Source: Solen grandis (lineage: Eukaryota > Mollusca > Bivalvia > Adapedonta > Solenidae). From it: 64,000 nucleotides of DNA. Positions 47,331 to 59,572 of this stretch are shown here, piece by piece (the stretch's first letter is position 1; each line of letters starts with the position of its first letter). The position numbers were made by a program, and so were the translations under genes. Under the pieces are notes generated by a model. That model made no database searches and was not told the DNA's origin. It saw only the letters and a program-made list of their open reading frames with translations. Where the stretch lies: positions 43,878,696 through 43,942,695 of the forward strand of contig CM037788.1 in assembly GCA_021229015.1 (NCBI GenBank), written 5' to 3'.

Positions 47331-48625
47331 TTAAAATACTTTAATAGAAACCACGGTAATAACATTTGAGAAATCCATGCATAAATTGCCGTTAAATAGC
47401 AGTTTATGTTAAAGAAGTTTATATCGAGGGGACTCTTCCAAAACCTATTTGCCTGGGTTCTTCTCAAGGAGTCACACGGTTAAAATACGCTATATACATA
47501 TAAAGCTAATCTAGAGATACATTGGGGAAAATTATGTTCGAGTAGAAGGTGCGTAGTTTAATATATACGCTTATATGTTGAATATGCAAAATAATCAATA
47601 ACTCCAACTTGATAGTTTAACTAATTAAAACTTTCGTGAATGTTGCTGTATCCAGGTGCATTATATTATAATAGGAAATTTATGTTCGCAGACCGTATTT
47701 TTTATTTAATACAGTATTGTTCTAAAATGGAATGAAAATTCATACGTTAACATTTTAGCTTCAGGCCAAGTGGGAGAAAATATTTGTCAGTCAGCAAGGT
47801 AATAACAAATTGTTTTATAATTAATTTACACTGAATTGAAGTTTAAGACCGGCGTTTGGGAGAAAAAAAATACAAAACTGGTGGACTGAATCTTCCTTTG
47901 AACAACACTTCACAAACGTATTCGTGTTGTTCACAATAAACAATTTGTATTAGATTATCAATCTTTACGATTTAAATTGGATCCATTTATTGCTCCCTGT
48001 TGAGACATAAGCGCCAATGCTTTTGATATAGTGAAAACAAGCATAGCTGAAAACTTATCGGACATCCAATTTGCTTCTAAAAGGGTGAATTGTATAAAAT
48101 GGAATCACATAAAACTCGAATTAATAAAACATAATCGCGTTACAATATTTTCTTCATGCGTAAATATTTATACCTTACGCATTTATTATCAGCACTGAAA
48201 ACATGTATGTTTCGTTAATGCTAAGACATTTGTCAGTGTTTTACAGGAAATAAGGAACTATAATTTAATGGTAAGTTAATGTACAATCATTTGTGTCATG
48301 CTGATTAATATCATGAAATGTTATGTTCATGTACTAAAAGCAGACTATGCAAAGAAATGGCTTCCATTTAAAGAAACTCTTTACGCAAACTATTTATACA
48401 CGTAGTTTACTCATTTAAACACGACATTCCGTGTTTTTCTTTAAATCATTAATAGTGCGCTCAGGTGAACAACAACAAAAAGAAATAAGAAAGAAAAACT
48501 GAAATTATCTGATTATCTCCCAGCTACCAATGACAATAGTCTCTGTTTGTCCAATGCATTTCATGTCTCTGAGTGGTGTATTGAGGTGACCACCGGTGAA
48601 AGCTTAATAAATACTCTTATTACAC
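47331..48625. other. No feature recognised
   Basis: AT-rich unique-looking sequence without credible ORFs or repeats. Confidence 0.3.
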
Positions 48626-48629
48626 GACT

Positions 48630-48990
48630 TGTGCAATAGCTCAGTTGAAGAGTATCCGCTTTGCGTTCGGGATGTCTGAGTTTGAACCCCAGCCGGGGCA
48701 CATTCCTCTGGTGACAGCGTCAAACAAAAAAATAATAAAAATGGTACCAGATGCAATCTTGCTTGGCACTTGACAAATTTGGATTGCTTTTAGACCTCGG
48801 GAGTACTCAGTACTGGTTCCACTCAAGAAATTGCCGTGTATCGGAGCCATATATCAAGCACGTGAAAGAACCAAGGGAGTCTATTTGCAAAATAAGATGC
48901 GGCATCGCAATCGGACCCTTTTATATCCAAGCACTGTCCCTTCCGACGCTGTCTCCTCCGAACAGAAGGACTCCATTCGTGCAATATCCT
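48630..48990 (+). mobile_element. SINE C, tRNA-derived, long body
   Basis: The head has the A box in aatagctcagttgaagag and the B box in gagtttgaaccccag, as in a real tRNA. An A-rich linker (caaacaaaaaaataataaaa) and a roughly 240-bp body follow (cttgcttggcacttgac, ggtaccagatgc, ccaagcactgtccc). A distinct family from SINEs A and B; no target duplication was identified. Confidence 0.65.
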
Positions 48991-49007
48991 TGACCAATTT
49001 ATAGAAA

Positions 49008-50112
49008 CATGAGGGCCATGACGGCCCTAAATCGCTCACCTGAATCCAACTGCTAAAGAAAAAAATGCTTAAGTAAAGAAAAAAAATACACATAATAAAT
49101 TATATTGTATTTAAATTTTTAGTTCTGGTTTACATCTTGGTCGGCAGACCTAAACGATTTTAACAATTTTTGCTCTGTACCACCTATTCCTGTATCATTC
49201 CTGTAATATTTCATCAAAATCTGCTTAGCGGTTAAGATGTTGTTTAAATTTTTTTTTCTATTTTAACTCTGGCGGCCATCTTGATTGGCGGACCGGAACG
49301 ATTTTAGCTATTTTTATGCAGTATCATCCAGTGATCATTCCTATTGAGTTCCATTTAAATCTGCTAAGCGGTTTAGGAGGAGGTGTCGTTTAAAGGTGTT
49401 TTTTTTTTTCTTTTTAGCTTTTTTTGCTCATTATCACCTAAGGATTATTCCTGTAAAATTTCATCAAAATCTGCTCAGCGGTTTAGGAGGAGATGTCGTT
49501 TAAAGATTATTCTATTTTTAGCTCTGGCGGCGAATTTGGTTGGCGGACCAGAAGAGTTTAGCTATTTTTGTGCAGTATCACCCAATTATCATTCCTATTG
49601 AATGTCATTAAAATCTGCTTAGCGGTTTAGGAGAAGATGTCGTATAACGATTTTTTTCTATTTTTAGCTCTGGCGGCCATCCTGGTTGGCGGATCGGAAC
49701 GATTTTAGCTATTTTTACTCCATACTACCTAAGGATCATTCCCGTAGAATTTCATCAAAATATGCACAGCGGTTTAGGAGAAGATGTCGTTTATAGATTA
49801 TTCTTTTTTTAGCGTTGGCGGCCATCTTGGTTGGCGGACCGGAAAGATTTTAGCTATTTTTGTGCAGTATCACTCAATGATCACTCCTATTGAATATCAT
49901 TAAAATCTGCTTAGCGGTTTAGGAGGAGATGTCGTTTAAAGATTTTTCTATTTTTAGCTCTGGCGGCCATCTTGGTTGGCGGATCGGAACGATTTTAGCA
50001 ATTTTTCTCAGTACCACCTAAGGATCATTCCCTGTAAAATTTCATCAAAATATGCAAAGCGGTTTAGGAAGAGATGTCGTTTAAAGCAAAAGTGCTCAGG
50101 TGAGCTAAAAAG
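49008..50112 (-). mobile_element. Hairpin-ended array element H3
   Basis: On the plus strand it begins gagggccatgacggccctaa followed by atcgctcacctg, and ends gtgctcaggtgagctaaaa. The interior has units of about 145 bp keyed by ctggcggcc at 49271, 49526, 49672, 49817 and 49962. Two subtypes alternate, one with gcagtatcac.caatgatcat and one with tac.acctaaggatcattcc. No ORF. Confidence 0.75.
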
Positions 50113-50639
50113 ACTATAAGTATTCTTGAAGATATTTATTTTAATTAAAATGTTTGCACATACGATAGAGGCGATGCCATCCATTAGCATTAATGTTTTT
50201 TACGAATCAAGTGGTGGTGTAAACGGATCAAAGATCTGTTTTGACTCCCAGACGTGTAACACTGATCCTCCCCAGGAACAGTCGAAGGGAACCTTGTGTC
50301 CTTACCAATAAGTGATTTTCAATAATTATTTTTGCTTACCTTGTGATGGCGGTTATAAGATTGAACGAGATGAGGATGTAATTTCCTGATGTGTGTCGTG
50401 TAATTGAAACTTTATAATACACATTTCTGAATGCAAATTGGTTGCTCAAATTGACAATTCTATGAAGCAACCTCTAAAAAGAAATAAAATTAATAAATGT
50501 ACGCTTAACATCATTTGAAATTCTGGACTGAATAAAGAATCGTGTTTTATAACAATTGAGACAAAACAAAGTAGGATGGTTAAAACAAAGCTTGGAAACA
50601 ACTTGTTCAGTTGTAAAATATGAATAATTGAAGTAGAAA

Positions 50640-51160
50640 TGTTTCACATAATGCTACGGTCACATCAATCGCACGGAGCTCGTAGAAACTTGCAACTCGT
50701 ACGGATCTGCGAGTTCTTGCAGGTTTTAAAATTCGTACGATGTCGTATGGTGTCCGTGGTAGTGGTCTTGTGGCTACTAAACTCTCACGGAGCTCACACG
50801 GATAAAAAAATGGAAGAAAGATATCGTGCGGAGCGGCCGCCGCACGTGTTCAAAATGCTCGTAAGATCTCCGCACGAGTTACAATACGATTCCATCATGA
50901 GCTCCTGCATCAAGGTGTGGTTTTTGCCCCAGCAGTATTTGGCCTGCGAAGTATCCAGGGCTTCACCCAGCATGATTTATTTTGACGTCACTTTTTGGTC
51001 CGCTGCTTCTGTGCTGCCATCAGGGCAACAAGGATCACATCTCGTCGCCTGTGAGCATGTGCGACAGCTGACTTCAGGATATCGGGGCGTTGTATTTGCG
51101 GGGTCCGTGCGAACATCCTTGAACTCGTTCGGGCAATGTAATTCTTGTATCTGAGTTATC
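50640..51160 (-). mobile_element. Probable PIF/Harbinger remnant
   Basis: The minus strand around 50935-51010 reads CWVKPWILRRP, the W.RPW...R motif near the N-terminus of Harbinger transposases, with stops on both sides. The left boundary ggtcacatcaatcgcacgg near 50656 is followed by unusually CG- and cgcacg-rich sequence, like a subterminal repeat. The 171-codon plus-strand ORF here (50639-51154) is antisense and matches no family I know. Confidence 0.35.
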
Positions 51161-53690
51161 GGGAATTCTAACTACAACTAAACTATATTAAACGTTATCA
51201 TAGAAAAAACCATTTCATTAAACGGTCACTTAATAATATGACCATACTATTTAACAACCACATACAACGATTACTCTGCACACAAACGAATTCATAAATT
51301 TTCGGTAAATGAGAGCCCTATTGAGTGATAGTTGGTTTGTTTCGATTAAAGTTTTGGCATTCCCAACGACAGATCTTATTCATGATATATAGAGAATTTG
51401 TAGCGTGTCTTTCTTTTATTTGATTTTAAAGGAAAATATGCCTGTAACCAAACTAAGCAGAATAATGATATGCCTATTTGTTTCTGTTTTCTGCTTTCTT
51501 TAATAATTTCTATGAATATATGTATCACGTATTTTATTAACCAAAGAAAACACAAACATATTTGTAAAAGATTTATTGCTGTAAGCCAAACATGGACGCT
51601 AGCTTACTAAAAGATTAATCTGCCTGACACTAATCTGGCATGGATAAAAATACGTTTTGCTATGTTTGTGCTCGAGTCCTTATACATAAAATAATATGGA
51701 AATCATTATTTTATATTTTTCTTTATTCATTATTTCCATTATCATTTACACTCCATTTTCATATAAAATTGAATTTGCGATTTTTTTTGTGTGTGTGTGT
51801 AGGTGTATTCTTAAGGTTGTGAAATATTTGAGTTATGACGCAAAAGATTATTTAAGGAATATATTGCATAGAATTTACATGTTTATACTTACCAATTGAT
51901 ATACATATATTCTCAGACGCTTTCGGAAACTGAAATCAGTTATCTTGGAAAACGTGCTAGTACTTTTGTGGAATAAAAAAAGTATTTGGAAACTATATAC
52001 ATCCCTTAAGGCTGTTTTCTTTAGGAAAAGGTACGACTCTCAATCCTATTAATGAAATTAACATACGCATTTCTGATTTTGAAAATTTATTGCATAAGAC
52101 AGACAATTTGCATAAACTTCAAAATAATAAAGAAATTTAGTGTAAAATGAATCAGATTCACACAAAAATACGTCAAGAAAAAGAATTAATGGTGATTTTT
52201 AACTGATTAACCTTGATTTCTTACTGGAACTTCTTCATTTTATAGAGTGCATACATAATATTAGCCCTCAGAATATCCAGTGATGAGAAATCTCAAGGTT
52301 TTATGCCATCATATATAGAATATGTTTTGAATTCAAAGCACGTTTTATGCAAATACATTTCCTTCGTTATTCAACTTTGGTAATATGTTGTGAAGAATAA
52401 GGGTATTAAGAGACTTCTTTAATTTCTTCATTTATTTATACATTTTAATGATTAAATATAGTCATTTACCATAATTAACAATCAATTGCTACATCCATTT
52501 TTCAGCGTTAGTGTATAAATAGGAATTTTGAAAAATATTGATGCGATGTTTTTTTAGTGTTTTAAGGAAAAAAATGTGATGTGTCTATGACTGCATAATT
52601 CATTTAAGACTAAAAGCAGTCACATATCTCATGGATTCTATGATGTCTTACATTTTTAGTATACATTTTTGACGTCACCTAGATTTGCATCACTTGTTTT
52701 ACACGTATTGATATGTTGTTTCTTTGTAACTTTATTACTTTTATTCCTCATGATGATCTTTTATTGTGAAACCGGTTGATGACAAATAAAACAAAACTAT
52801 ATTAAGCTTGGCTTATATGTGCAATACACAAAAATCGAATTATCTTAATTTAAATGATTTTGTACTTCACTAAGATAAAGTTGCATGTCCACTTTGTATC
52901 CACCAATACGTCCCTGCAACATATTTCTGGTGCAGAGTATTCATTAATACGAAATGAAATATATCATGCGGACTTGTTTACGGACAAAGCCAATATGACA
53001 GAAAGACTAGGAACATATTTAATCCCTTGTGCCGATGTTTAATTGATGGGCAGGGAACAGCATTCTCAACATTGAGATATAGGCAAATGGTTTGGACATA
53101 CGCTGTTAAAATGAAATAGGTCATAGTTAATGCATATTCCGCATATCTTCGTCAATTTTCCACAATCATTTCGTATGTCATTGTTAACGAACCACGGGTG
53201 CACAAATTGATTACGTCACAGATACACAAATTGCGATTCAACGATTTTTTTTTCAAATTCATATTATTTTCTTTTATAGACTGTCTTCGGGAATACTCGC
53301 CGATGCAAAATGTAAACAATGAGAGTATTATCCCATAATGCGTAACTTGATCAACATTTTAAATACGTGTAACTTCTTTTATAGCAGATATTGACACATT
53401 ATGTACCATTTGTGTTAGTCTACAATTAATCAATGTTATTTTATGTTTTCTTTTTCATGAAAGTTGAATCATTATGACATATAATGGGCCTTTAATACAA
53501 TGCATATGAAGATATAAAACAACAAATAAACATGGATTTACAAATGCATAGGTTCCGCCAATAGCCAGTTATGCACACCAATTAGGCACCTCTCCTAACT
53601 CCGATGATCAATTAACCCTTGTAATACTTTACTTACCCTGACTGACCCAAAACAGGAAATCACACGGTCATGCCAAAAAACAAACACATC
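51161..53690. other. No feature recognised
   Basis: Long AT-rich stretch; ORFs are short and their composition is that of AT-rich noise. Confidence 0.3.
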
Positions 53691-53820
53691 AAGAGGGTCA
53701 TGATGGCTCACCTGAGGAGACTGTTTTGGAAAGGGTGACACCTAAAATTAACATACCTTTGAAGAATCTTAAGGGTTACCCAAGGAACATCTATGCCACA
53801 TTATGTTAAAAAGGAGATGT
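53690..53820 (-). mobile_element. Deletion derivative of the hairpin-ended family
   Basis: caagagggtcatgatggctc then acctgaggagac is a shortened right end. It is followed by acccaaggaacat and aaggagatgt, unit-like words. It directly abuts H4 in opposite orientation. Confidence 0.5.
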
Positions 53821-55070
53821 TTTTAGCTCACATGAGCACAACGTGCTCAAGGTGAGCTTTTCTGATCGCCTTTTGTCCGGCGTCCGTCGTCCGTGCGTGC
53901 GTGCGTCCGTGCGTCAACAATTGCTTCAAACAACATCTCCTCCTAAACGGCTTGGCCAATTTAAAAAATATTTTGCAGGAATGTTCCTTGGATGAAGCTC
54001 TACTAAAGTTGTATAAATGGTTCTGGTCCATCGCATAATTAGGTCACAGGAGCTAAAAATAGATTTTAAAAATGAAAATTTAAAAAATCTTCTTCTCTGA
54101 AACCACAAGGCCTAGCCTTTTGATTTTTGGTATGTAGCATGATCTTATGACTCTCTACCAGGATTGTACAAATTATGACCCTAGGGTCAAAATTCCCAGA
54201 AAAATAGCCCTATGGTGATAAATGACCCCGCACCAGGGGTCACTTGTTTTACAAGATTATATAGGAAAATCTTAAAAAATCTTCTTCCATGAATGCATAA
54301 GGCCTAGAGCTTAGATATTTGGTATGAAGCATCATCTTATGGGCCACTACCAAGATTGTACAAATCATAGCCCTATGGTGATAAATGACCCCGCACCAGG
54401 GGTCACTTGTTTTACATAGAGTTATATAGGAAAATCTTAAAAAATCTTCTTCTATGAATGCATAAGGCCTAGAGCTTAGATATTTGGTATGAAGCATCAT
54501 CTTATGGGCCACTACCAAGATTGTACAAATCATAGCCCTATGGTGATAAATGACCCCGCACCAGGGGTCACTTGTTTTACACAGAGTTATATAGGAAAAT
54601 CTTAAAAAATCTTCTTCCATGAATGCATAAGGCCTAGAGCTTAGATATTTGGTATGAAGCATCATCTTATGGGCCACTACCAAGATTGTACAAATCATAG
54701 CCCTATGGTGATAAATGACCCCGCACCAGGGGTCACTTGTTTTACACAGAGTTATATAGGAAAATCTTAAAAAATCTTCTTCTATGAATCAATAAGGCCT
54801 AGAGCTAAGATTTTTGGTATGTAGTAGCATCTAATGGTTCATTACAAAGATTTTCAAAGTCTTGGCCCTACGGTGATAAATGACCCTGCGCCCAAGTCTT
54901 CTCTGAAACCATATGGCCCATTGCTTAGGTATTTGGTGTGTAGTATTGACAGGGGTAAAATGTTTTAGATTAAGTTATATCAGAATCCTTGTCTGTTTAA
55001 AAACCTTGACATCAGTTGAAGCAATGGTACTCAGGTGAGCGATTCAGGGCCATCATGGCCCTCTTGTTTT
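53821..55070 (+). mobile_element. Hairpin-ended array element H4
   Basis: Left end ttttagctcacatgagcac, hairpin partner gtgctcaaggtgagct, then ttttgtccggcgtccgtcgt. Right end caggtgagcgattcagggcc then atcatggccctcttgtttt. The interior array has an exact 165-bp period, keyed by ggcctagagc at 54301, 54466, 54631 and 54796, with near-identical units, plus more diverged flanking units. The 149-codon ORF here is a by-product of 165 being divisible by three. Confidence 0.8.
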
Positions 55071-56110
55071 TTAATGGTTCACTTTATACATACAAGATGG
55101 CCCTTGACTATTTGAGTTTACCGTCGCTTCGAAAGTATTTCAGTCAAAGCGACGTCCAGCTAATTACAGGTGGAGGAAGACACCGAATGCACGAATGCAT
55201 CCGGGTAGAATATCGACCTAACTAATACTAATATAGTCTTAGCAGGTAATACCGAAACTGAAATCTTTGTAGTTGACCTTTAAAATGCGTATTGCTTCTT
55301 TATAAGTTATTGTCAAAATACGACTTATGTGACTGCATCAAGAGATTCGCATTATCAACCTGTCCATTTTACCCCTTGTAACTAGACGGACAGATAATTG
55401 AAATGACTGGAGAGTGTCCACAATGTATGCTAGAATTATCATTAATTTCTGGATCATTTTAATTCTACTCAATTAAAAAACAGCAATGGAATTTTTGCCT
55501 GCTGATTGTAATATTGATAAACTAACGAATGAATCTGTATGTTGAACGTTTGAGACAATTTATCAATTGCAGTCGATTCGTGATAACGCCTTCTCTGTTA
55601 GCATTTCCGACATATCTGCGGATTTACAGTCATTTGATATAGCCACTGCATTTCCTTGCACGAAAGATAGTATTTCTTCAATACTTAAATGTCACGAAAA
55701 GCCCCAAGTTTGTGTCGGGTAAAATTTTACAATAAAATATAGATTGCATTTTTATGGTTTTGAAGAATTGAATGTCAAGTCAGCTAGTATTATCTCAAGG
55801 TAGCTAGAATTTTAAACATGTTCACGTCATGTAAAATTAATGTTTTTACAAACATGCCTCATGTTCAGCGGGCGATAGAATGCATTAAATAATCATAATA
55901 ACTTCATGTGCGTCAGTCAATCTAACAAGATATTACTGGTATCAATCCAAAAACCGTAGGTGAAGCCTCCTGTGTACATATCTAGACAAAATGTATAGTT
56001 ACCAAATAGAGACAGCAATCTAGGAGTATACGTGTTGCCATCGCATTCATACTTACATTCATACAAAATTCAAATAAAACACAGTGTGGGCTTCGTAATG
56101 AATACTTTAA
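55071..56110. repeat. Mostly unassigned; holds partial third copy of the 41.6-kb segment
   Basis: 55680-55880 aligns with 41520-41830: ggttttgaagaattgaatgt against ggttttgaacaattagatgt, and acaaacatgcctcatg against acagacatgcctcacg. The rest shows nothing recognisable. Confidence 0.5.

Positions 56111-56115
<5 letters not shown>

Positions 56116-56170
<55 letters not shown>
56116..56170. repeat. Compound (TC)n(AC)n microsatellite
   Basis: About 13 TC followed by about 13 AC repeats. Confidence 0.95.
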
Positions 56171-56174
<4 letters not shown>

Positions 56175-56334
56175 ACACAATTTTAGTAACAAAGATGTGC
56201 ATCAAAACTTAAATGTTTAATTCAACAATCGTCACACATAAGAGAAAAGCTTATTTTTCTTTATGTTTATGTTTTAGGTCTAGGAAGATTTGACTTAGTT
56301 TAATAGATTTTAGTCCCAGATGTTCCGTACTGAC

Positions 56335-56531
56335 GTTTAAATTTATTTATTTTACGTCAACTGGGAAACATGTTCTTAAAACTTATACTAATCCCTCTCG
56401 ACGGTCCCTTGGTTTGACCAGTACTTTGCACCTGGGAAGGTCGTGAATAATTCTTGCCTCCAACGTGGTTCGAACCCACAACCTTCGTATCCGTAATCGG
56501 ATACGTTACAACTGGACCACGGCGCCCTCGA
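56335..56531 (-). mobile_element. SINE A, full length, with 11-bp target duplication
   Basis: On the minus strand it has ccgtggtccagttgtaacg (A box), gtgggttcgaaccacg (B box), cacgaccttcccaggtgcaa, and an A/T tail ataaataaatttaaac. The flanks TCCGTACTGAC are identical at 56324-56334 and 56532-56542. The same family as 11711-11913. Confidence 0.85.
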
Positions 56532-56544
56532 TCCGTACTGACAC

Positions 56545-58840
56545 CCACGTAATGCATTCTGTAGACTTAGAAGTCACACTTAGTTTTTGCCAATCCAAAA
56601 GATTCAGATCCATCAGCGGTTTATTTTAACATAACATATTCTATTTTCAATTTAACTATGTACAAAATGAATTAGCTGTCTGATCAATGTCTTCTCTGCA
56701 GACCGATTTATTTGACAAAGTCATTTGTTTTACGAAATTGGGTTGACTTTTAAGTCCGATAGACTCTATCAAAGCATCTTGTTCACAGATGATCGGTAAA
56801 AATCTACCCTCCCTCGTTAATGTTGGTAAAGTCTTAGTTTCCTGACCAATACAGTCAGTGAAGGTCACACTGCAAGGAAACCGATATCTTAGTAAACGCA
56901 ACTTTGACGAATTCGGTTAAATTTAGAATACGATATACCCGAAGGACACGTTCCGCAAAATTGGGTCTTCACCAGTTCACGGTAATGATTTCGTAAATTC
57001 AACCTATGAAGTAAGCGCATGCGTGAAAAATTAATTAATTTAAATATAGGTTTATCAGTCTTAATATAGTTTCAATACATTCTGTGACAGTTTTGCCTGT
57101 GAATGGAAAACCACCCATTATCATTACGATCACGGATTGTTGCTTTGGGTGACAGTGTGTCTGTAGATGGGTATTGATAGAAATAATACACATATAGTTA
57201 AAATTAAACTCTTAGTCAATGACCATCTGTTAACAAGCTGCTTTAAGACATTTCTTAAGAGAAAAGAAGCATAGGATAGTATTCTTAATACAGCATATTT
57301 CAATGCAGTGTTCATTTCATCAAATCGACCACCTGCACGTCGGTCCACATGTCTGTCCTGTCTTCCCCAACATATTTGTCCTAAATTTCCATTTTTACAC
57401 ATTAGGTAAAAAACAGTTTTGGTTTATTAATAAGACAGATTTCTGCATAGCCCCGCTATGATTTGGATTAAGGTGCTCTTCCACAGTCGTTCGGTTTTCA
57501 TTTTTCACTGAAAGATATTTCCATATATTTCATATGTATGTTTTTCCGTCACTGATTCATACACTGTAAATAAAATACATTCACTGTAAAAGAGTCAAGC
57601 CTACCTCAAAAGAAAGTCTACATCTTTCTCCTTTATCTCAGAAAGACCACTCATCAAATGAACTTTAATCTGATACGCCGATAAGAGGTTATTGGCGCTT
57701 CAAAGCAGGAATGTGTGAAAATCGACGGAAAAGTCAAAACAAAAAAGTCATCGTCATATGGTTCGAAAGTAAAAAGTCTGTTGGATAAGAAAAGCAAGAT
57801 TGAAACATCAAAGAGCCTTTTATGTAAATTTGAACTCTACGATACTTGTATGTTTGCATCTAATGACATAAACATTGCCTCTAGTGTGTTAAAGAATTGT
57901 CTTATCTTTTTAACTCAATTCTTATATCTTAGTTCCAATTCATCCGATATAAGCCATAACGAACTTGATATAGTATGGTCTTAATCACGGATGTGACGCA
58001 TTTAAGTATCGGTAATATATTGAACATACTGGTGGGTGTGTTCAATAACCGACGTTGGCCGAGATCTTACTGTCATAAACGTTGCCTCTTCATTTCATTA
58101 ATATTGCATATTTCTGAAGGATATTTTCCTGATAATCCACAAAAGATTTTTTCCTGATAATTTAATTGCTATAAGGATTTTTTGCGAGCATTTACCACCA
58201 CAATGTTTTGGACATGTAAATTGTGACAGAGTTCGATTGCTCGCAATATTTGGATGAAAGCAGTCACAACGTAGCGCTACTGCATTTGAAGGACTGATTT
58301 GCTAGCATAGGGCATTAACAGCACTTTTAACTGGATCATATCGGTGAAAGGCCAATATCAAAGACAATCAAGATGCACAGATGAGCATGCTTTTACAAAG
58401 GAAACTGATCTAGGAAACAACATCACAGACTGGAACAAACTGCCGCCAAATACATTCTCAGCTGAAGTATTCAAAACTCAGATCCCTCACAATTCTTAAT
58501 ATTTGTTTTATCTTGACTGTTTTAACCATGCCCGATTTGCAAACACAGTCAATATATTGAATGTGAACCGTAAAGGCAAGGCGCGAAGCAAAACATACCT
58601 TGCAAACGACTAAGATAAATCGAAAATAGACACAGTTTCTAGCTAATAAGTTTTATATATATTTATTCGATATTATTTACCATTTCTAAATCCTCTTCAT
58701 AGAATTATGTGTAGAAATGAATTAACAAAGTTAATTAAGTATTTTCTTTGAAGAATAAAAAACATTTTATAGATGAAAGATTCTTTTTTATTTTTGTTTA
58801 AAACACAAAATAGAAATATTGTATGAACCTTGGGATCTTA
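56545..58840. other. No gene recognised
   Basis: Short ORFs at 56656-56901, 57130-57402 and 57715-57984 show no family motifs, splice context or codon evenness that would support them. Confidence 0.3.
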
Positions 58841-58845
58841 GAGCG

Positions 58846-59572
58846 ATTTTTAGCTTACCTGAGCACAACGTGCTCAAGGGTGAGCTTTTGTGATGGCCCT
58901 TCGTCCGGCGTCCGTCGTGCGTCGTCAACAATTTGGCTTGTTAACACTCTAGGGGCCATATTTTTGGGCCAATCTTCATGAAACATGGTCAGAATGTTTG
59001 TCTCCATAAAATCTTTGACAAGTTCGAAATTGGGTCATGAGGGGTCAAAAAGTAGGTCACGAGGTCAAGTCTTATAAAAACATTGTTAACACTCTAGAGG
59101 CCACATTTTTAGCCCAATCCTCATGAATATTGGTCAGAATGTTTCTCTCAATAAAATCTTGGACCAGTCTAAAATTGGGTCATGTGGGGTCAAAAAGTAG
59201 GTCACGAGATCAAAGTCTTATAAAAACCTTGTTAACACTCTAGAGGCCACATTTTTAGACAAATCTTCATGAAACTAGGTCAGAATGTTTTACTCCATAA
59301 AATCTTGGACAAGTTCGAAATTGGGTCATATGGGGTCAAAAAGTAGGTCATGAGGTAAAATCTTAGAAAAACCTTGTTAACACTCTAGAGGCCACATTTT
59401 TGGCCATATCTTAATGAAACTTGGTCAGAATGTCTGTTTCCATAAAATCTTGGACAAGTTCAAAAGTGGGTCATGTGGGGTCAAAAAGTATGTCAATATG
59501 AAAGATCCAACATATGTTGCTCATTTATAATCAGGTGAGCGATTCAGGGCCATCATGGCCCTCCTCTTGTTA
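58846..59572 (+). mobile_element. Hairpin-ended array element H5
   Basis: Left end ttttagcttacctgagcac, hairpin partner cgtgctcaagggtgagct, then ccggcgtccgtcgtgcg. Right end caggtgagcgattcagggcc then atcatggccctcctcttgt. The interior has four units of about 145 bp keyed by gttaacactctag at 58943, 59088, 59233 and 59379 (first base of aacactct). Unit sequence differs from H2, H3 and H4. Confidence 0.8.

Noticed and set aside
50639..51154. 171-codon plus-strand ORF
   Set aside because: No family resemblance. The minus strand carries a transposase-like motif, and the ORF's openness follows from the locally high GC content.
54249..54698. 149-codon minus-strand ORF with three near-identical 55-residue repeats
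   Set aside because: It is a by-product of the 165-bp tandem array in H4 (165 is divisible by three). There is no splice context and no family motif.
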